DNA from: Methylomicrobium sp051061015 | Lineage (GTDB): Bacteria > Pseudomonadota > Gammaproteobacteria > Methylococcales > Methylomonadaceae | Direction: 5' to 3' | Length of the DNA: 64,000 nt | NCBI GenBank assembly: GCA_051061015.1 | Contig: JBPFEG010000052.1 | Coordinates: 50,669 to 114,668 of the forward strand | Shown here: positions 62,618 through 64,000 of the stretch, piece by piece | Layout: each line of letters opens with the position of its first letter | Numbering within the stretch: the stretch's first letter is position 1 | Position numbers and translations under genes: made by a program | Notes under the pieces: generated by a model | Seen by the model: the letters and a program-made list of their open reading frames with translations, nothing else | Database searches by the model: none | What the model was told of the DNA's origin: nothing

Positions 62618-63218
62618 GGATACTCTGAACAAGTTGATTCCGTTGATGGTTCGACAAGCTCACCACGAACGGAATCAACAGCTTATCGTTCGTCTGCCTA
62701 AGACCACCCATGTGGTGGAGCCTGTCGAAGGACTTAATCAAAGTTTCCTTAATAAACCGGCAAATAATGGTAGGCGTATCAGATCTCTGGCCGATCACAT
62801 TCCTCCCGGACAATTGCTCCGTTATCTTGTTGTGGGTTTTGGAAATACCGCATTCGCATACGGCTCCTTCGCATTATTTACCGCCATGTTGGATAAATAT
62901 ATGCCGTCCAGTTATCTGGCAGGGAGTCTGCTGTCGAGCTTGCTCAACATCACGGTATCTTTTCTTAACTATAAGTGGTTTGTTTTCAAGACCAAAGGGA
63001 GCTATCTGAAGGAATGGTTCAAGTGCCTGATGGTTTACAGCACTTCAATTATCATGGGATTGGTATTACTGCCTCCGACAGTCTTCCTCGTTACCTATGC
63101 TACCGAAAATCTGGCAGCCGCACCTTATATCGCTGGCGCCTTAATTATGTGTGTTAACGTAATTATTAGTTTTATAGGACATAAAAAGTTTTCTTTTAAA
63201 AGTACGACAGACTCCTAG
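62601..63218 (+). CDS. GtrA-family membrane protein with repeat-derived N-terminus
   Basis: 205 residues from ATG 62601, inside the Nudix gene end. Residues from about 70 on are a normal GtrA fold of four helices (LLRYLVVGFGNTAFAYGSFALF, YLAGSLLSSLLNITVSFLNYKWFVF, CLMVYSTSIIMGLVLLP, YIAGALIMCVNVIISFIGHKKFSFK). GtrA proteins help flip lipid-linked sugar. Codons 6 to 49 are read out of a dispersed repeat (62616-62748), an unusual fusion. The real start might be a later TTG or CTG beyond the repeat, but no ATG is available there. No obvious ribosome site. Confidence 0.78.
   Translation: MRYFFRDTLNKLIPLMVRQAHHERNQQLIVRLPKTTHVVEPVEGLNQSFLNKPANNGRRIRSLADHIPPGQLLRYLVVGFGNTAFAYGSFALFTAMLDKYMPSSYLAGSLLSSLLNITVSFLNYKWFVFKTKGSYLKEWFKCLMVYSTSIIMGLVLLPPTVFLVTYATENLAAAPYIAGALIMCVNVIISFIGHKKFSFKSTTDS
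62616..62748 (+). repeat. Dispersed palindromic repeat, copy B
   Basis: About 133 bp, in the opposite orientation to copy A (36882-36991). Internal palindromes: GTTGATTCCGTT with AACGGAATCAAC, and a CCACCCATGTGGTGG stem. It runs from the Nudix stop into the GtrA frame without any stop, adding about 44 codons. Confidence 0.75.
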
Positions 63219-63221
63219 ACA

Positions 63222-63865
63222 TTATTGGAATGTCCAAAGCTTAGGATTTGTGGGGGCACTAAACCAACCGAATAATGTGTGCAGCACCACAGCGATGAGA
63301 TGTGGAAACGCCGATAACTTGGGTTCGCCTCCTAGTACCCATCCCCAAGGCGTAATGGCCCCTATCAAAAAGATCAGGGCAGTCTCTTGCTTAGATATTT
63401 TCTTTAAAAAATCCTCATTGAAAAGCCAGTATGCCGCAATTAAAGGGAAAGTGACAATTGCAATTACCCTTGTTTGGTCATAACTTACAGGAAGTAGCAG
63501 CATTAAGCCAAACAAAGTTAAGAAGAACGGTATGCTCTTTTGTCCCCAGTCCCCATATCTGATGGCAACGAGCCAGCCAACCCCCAGAACGGACCAGATA
63601 ATGTAATGGAAATGGAAAAAAAAGCTATTTAACGTTATATATATATATTCTCTTTAAGCCAGTCTATTCTTCCCGAGTTAACGTGGATAGCGTAGTGCTG
63701 GAAGAGGCCGAGCAAGATAAGTTTGCCGATGATCACGCCCCCTAATAGGCATATACAGAAGTTAAGGGAATAATTCACTTTGGCATCGAATTTTTTACTT
63801 AGCAGCACTGCCCATAATAGGCCCCCTGCAGCAAAGAAGCTTTGTTCGAAGTGCTGCATACCTAG
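63222..63865 (-). pseudogene. Multi-membrane protein remnant, truncated and frameshifted
   Basis: Two pieces on the minus strand join into one hydrophobic protein of about 210 residues: 63859-63635 (MQHFEQSFFAAGGLLWAV ... GRIDWLKENIYI) and a second from about 63634 down to 63222 (TLNSFFFHFHYIIWSVLGVG ... SAPTNPKLWTFQ). The frames meet at a TA dinucleotide run at 63636-63648; losing one TA unit brings them in frame. The N-terminus is cut by the IS-like end (reading continues LSLGMQHF upstream). Family unknown; style of an O-antigen or EpsG-like membrane protein. Confidence 0.6.
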
Positions 63866-64000
63866 GCTCAGGACCTATTAATCATTTTGGGGCTCACAAA
63901 GGTCTAAGCAAAGTGATTCACTTATGACCGGAGGTTCCTCATGAGCCATCTGTTTTATCTGACCCGGGAGCAATTCAACCGCATCCAGCCTTACTTTCCT
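63866..64000 (+). mobile_element. Left end of an IS5-family-like element
   Basis: Starts at about 63866 (GGCTCAGGACCTATTAATC) and runs off the window. A transposase opening begins at 63941. The exact terminal inverted repeat and target duplication cannot be set without the other end. Confidence 0.55.
63941..64000 (+). CDS. IS5-family transposase, N-terminal fragment
   Basis: Only 20 codons (MSHLFYLTREQFNRIQPYFP). GGAGG at 63930-63934 is well placed before ATG 63941. The LT-x-EQ-x-x-x-I-x-PYFP pattern is the usual start of IS5-group (IS427-like) transposases. The rest lies beyond the window. Confidence 0.7.
   Translation, partial: MSHLFYLTREQFNRIQPYFP

Noticed and set aside
1..64000. CRISPR arrays, rRNA or tRNA genes
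   Set aside because: I saw no regularly spaced direct repeats and no tRNA- or rRNA-like stretch while reading the window; a dedicated scan was not possible.

Overview
The window looks like the chromosome of a free-living gammaproteobacterium. The housekeeping core has recognisable gammaproteobacterial runs: tgt-yajC-secD-secF, then ndk-rlmN-pilW-hisS-yfgM-bamB-der-tpx. A methanotroph-like lineage (Methylococcales) is my impression from overall gene style. No lineage-diagnostic gene is present, so this is weak.

Region 1 (1-13734, minus strand) is a surface-polysaccharide or glycan operon read leftwards from about 13.7 kb. It starts with cysQ and cysC, which make the sulfate donor PAPS and remove its by-product PAP. 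A sugar aminotransferase and an LpxD-like left-handed beta-helix acyltransferase follow. Next come an unrecognised 200-residue protein, a KAS III enzyme and a dedicated acyl carrier protein. After these come a Wzx-type flippase, a PAPS-dependent sulfotransferase, two GT2 transferases, two SDR epimerases, a GT4 transferase and a WecA/WbpL-type initiating transferase cut by the left edge. Together they suggest a glycan carrying an N-acylated amino sugar and a sulfate group.

Region 2 (14182-27661, plus strand) is conserved housekeeping: an orphan membrane protein, queuosine tRNA modification (tgt), Sec translocon accessories (yajC, secD, secF), nucleotide metabolism (ndk), rRNA/tRNA methylation (rlmN), a pilus lipoprotein (pilW), hisS, outer-membrane biogenesis (yfgM, bamB), ribosome assembly (der) and a thiol peroxidase (tpx).

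Region 3 (27697-41783, minus strand) is a Tad (tight adherence, Flp pilus) locus. In transcription order it holds the flp pilin with its own promoter and terminator, a winged-helix AAA ATPase, cpaB/rcpC, the secretin, a small lipoprotein, tadG, two TadE-type pseudopilins, tadZ, tadA, tadB, tadC and a TadD-like TPR lipoprotein. No prepilin peptidase (TadV/CpaA) is in the window.

Region 4 (41959-51159) is visibly AT-rich and accessory. It has multi-membrane proteins (one GT-C-like, two DUF2079 paralogues), a GtrB-like GT2, a zinc-ribbon methyltransferase, a roughly 350 bp IS-derived element, and a multi-membrane protein strikingly like the eukaryotic ALG10/DIE2 glucosyltransferase.

Region 5 (51307-63218, plus strand) is a second glycan operon. 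RfbF, RfbG and RfbH make a CDP-4-keto-3,6-dideoxyhexose. A NeuB-family synthase, a TPP enzyme, two methyltransferases, an SDR, a frameshifted HAD phosphatase, a GT2, a Nudix hydrolase and a GtrA protein follow. The pattern fits a branched or chain-extended 3,6-dideoxy sugar. The right end (63222-64000) holds a decayed membrane-protein gene, frameshifted at a TA dinucleotide tract and cut by an IS5-like element that runs off the window.
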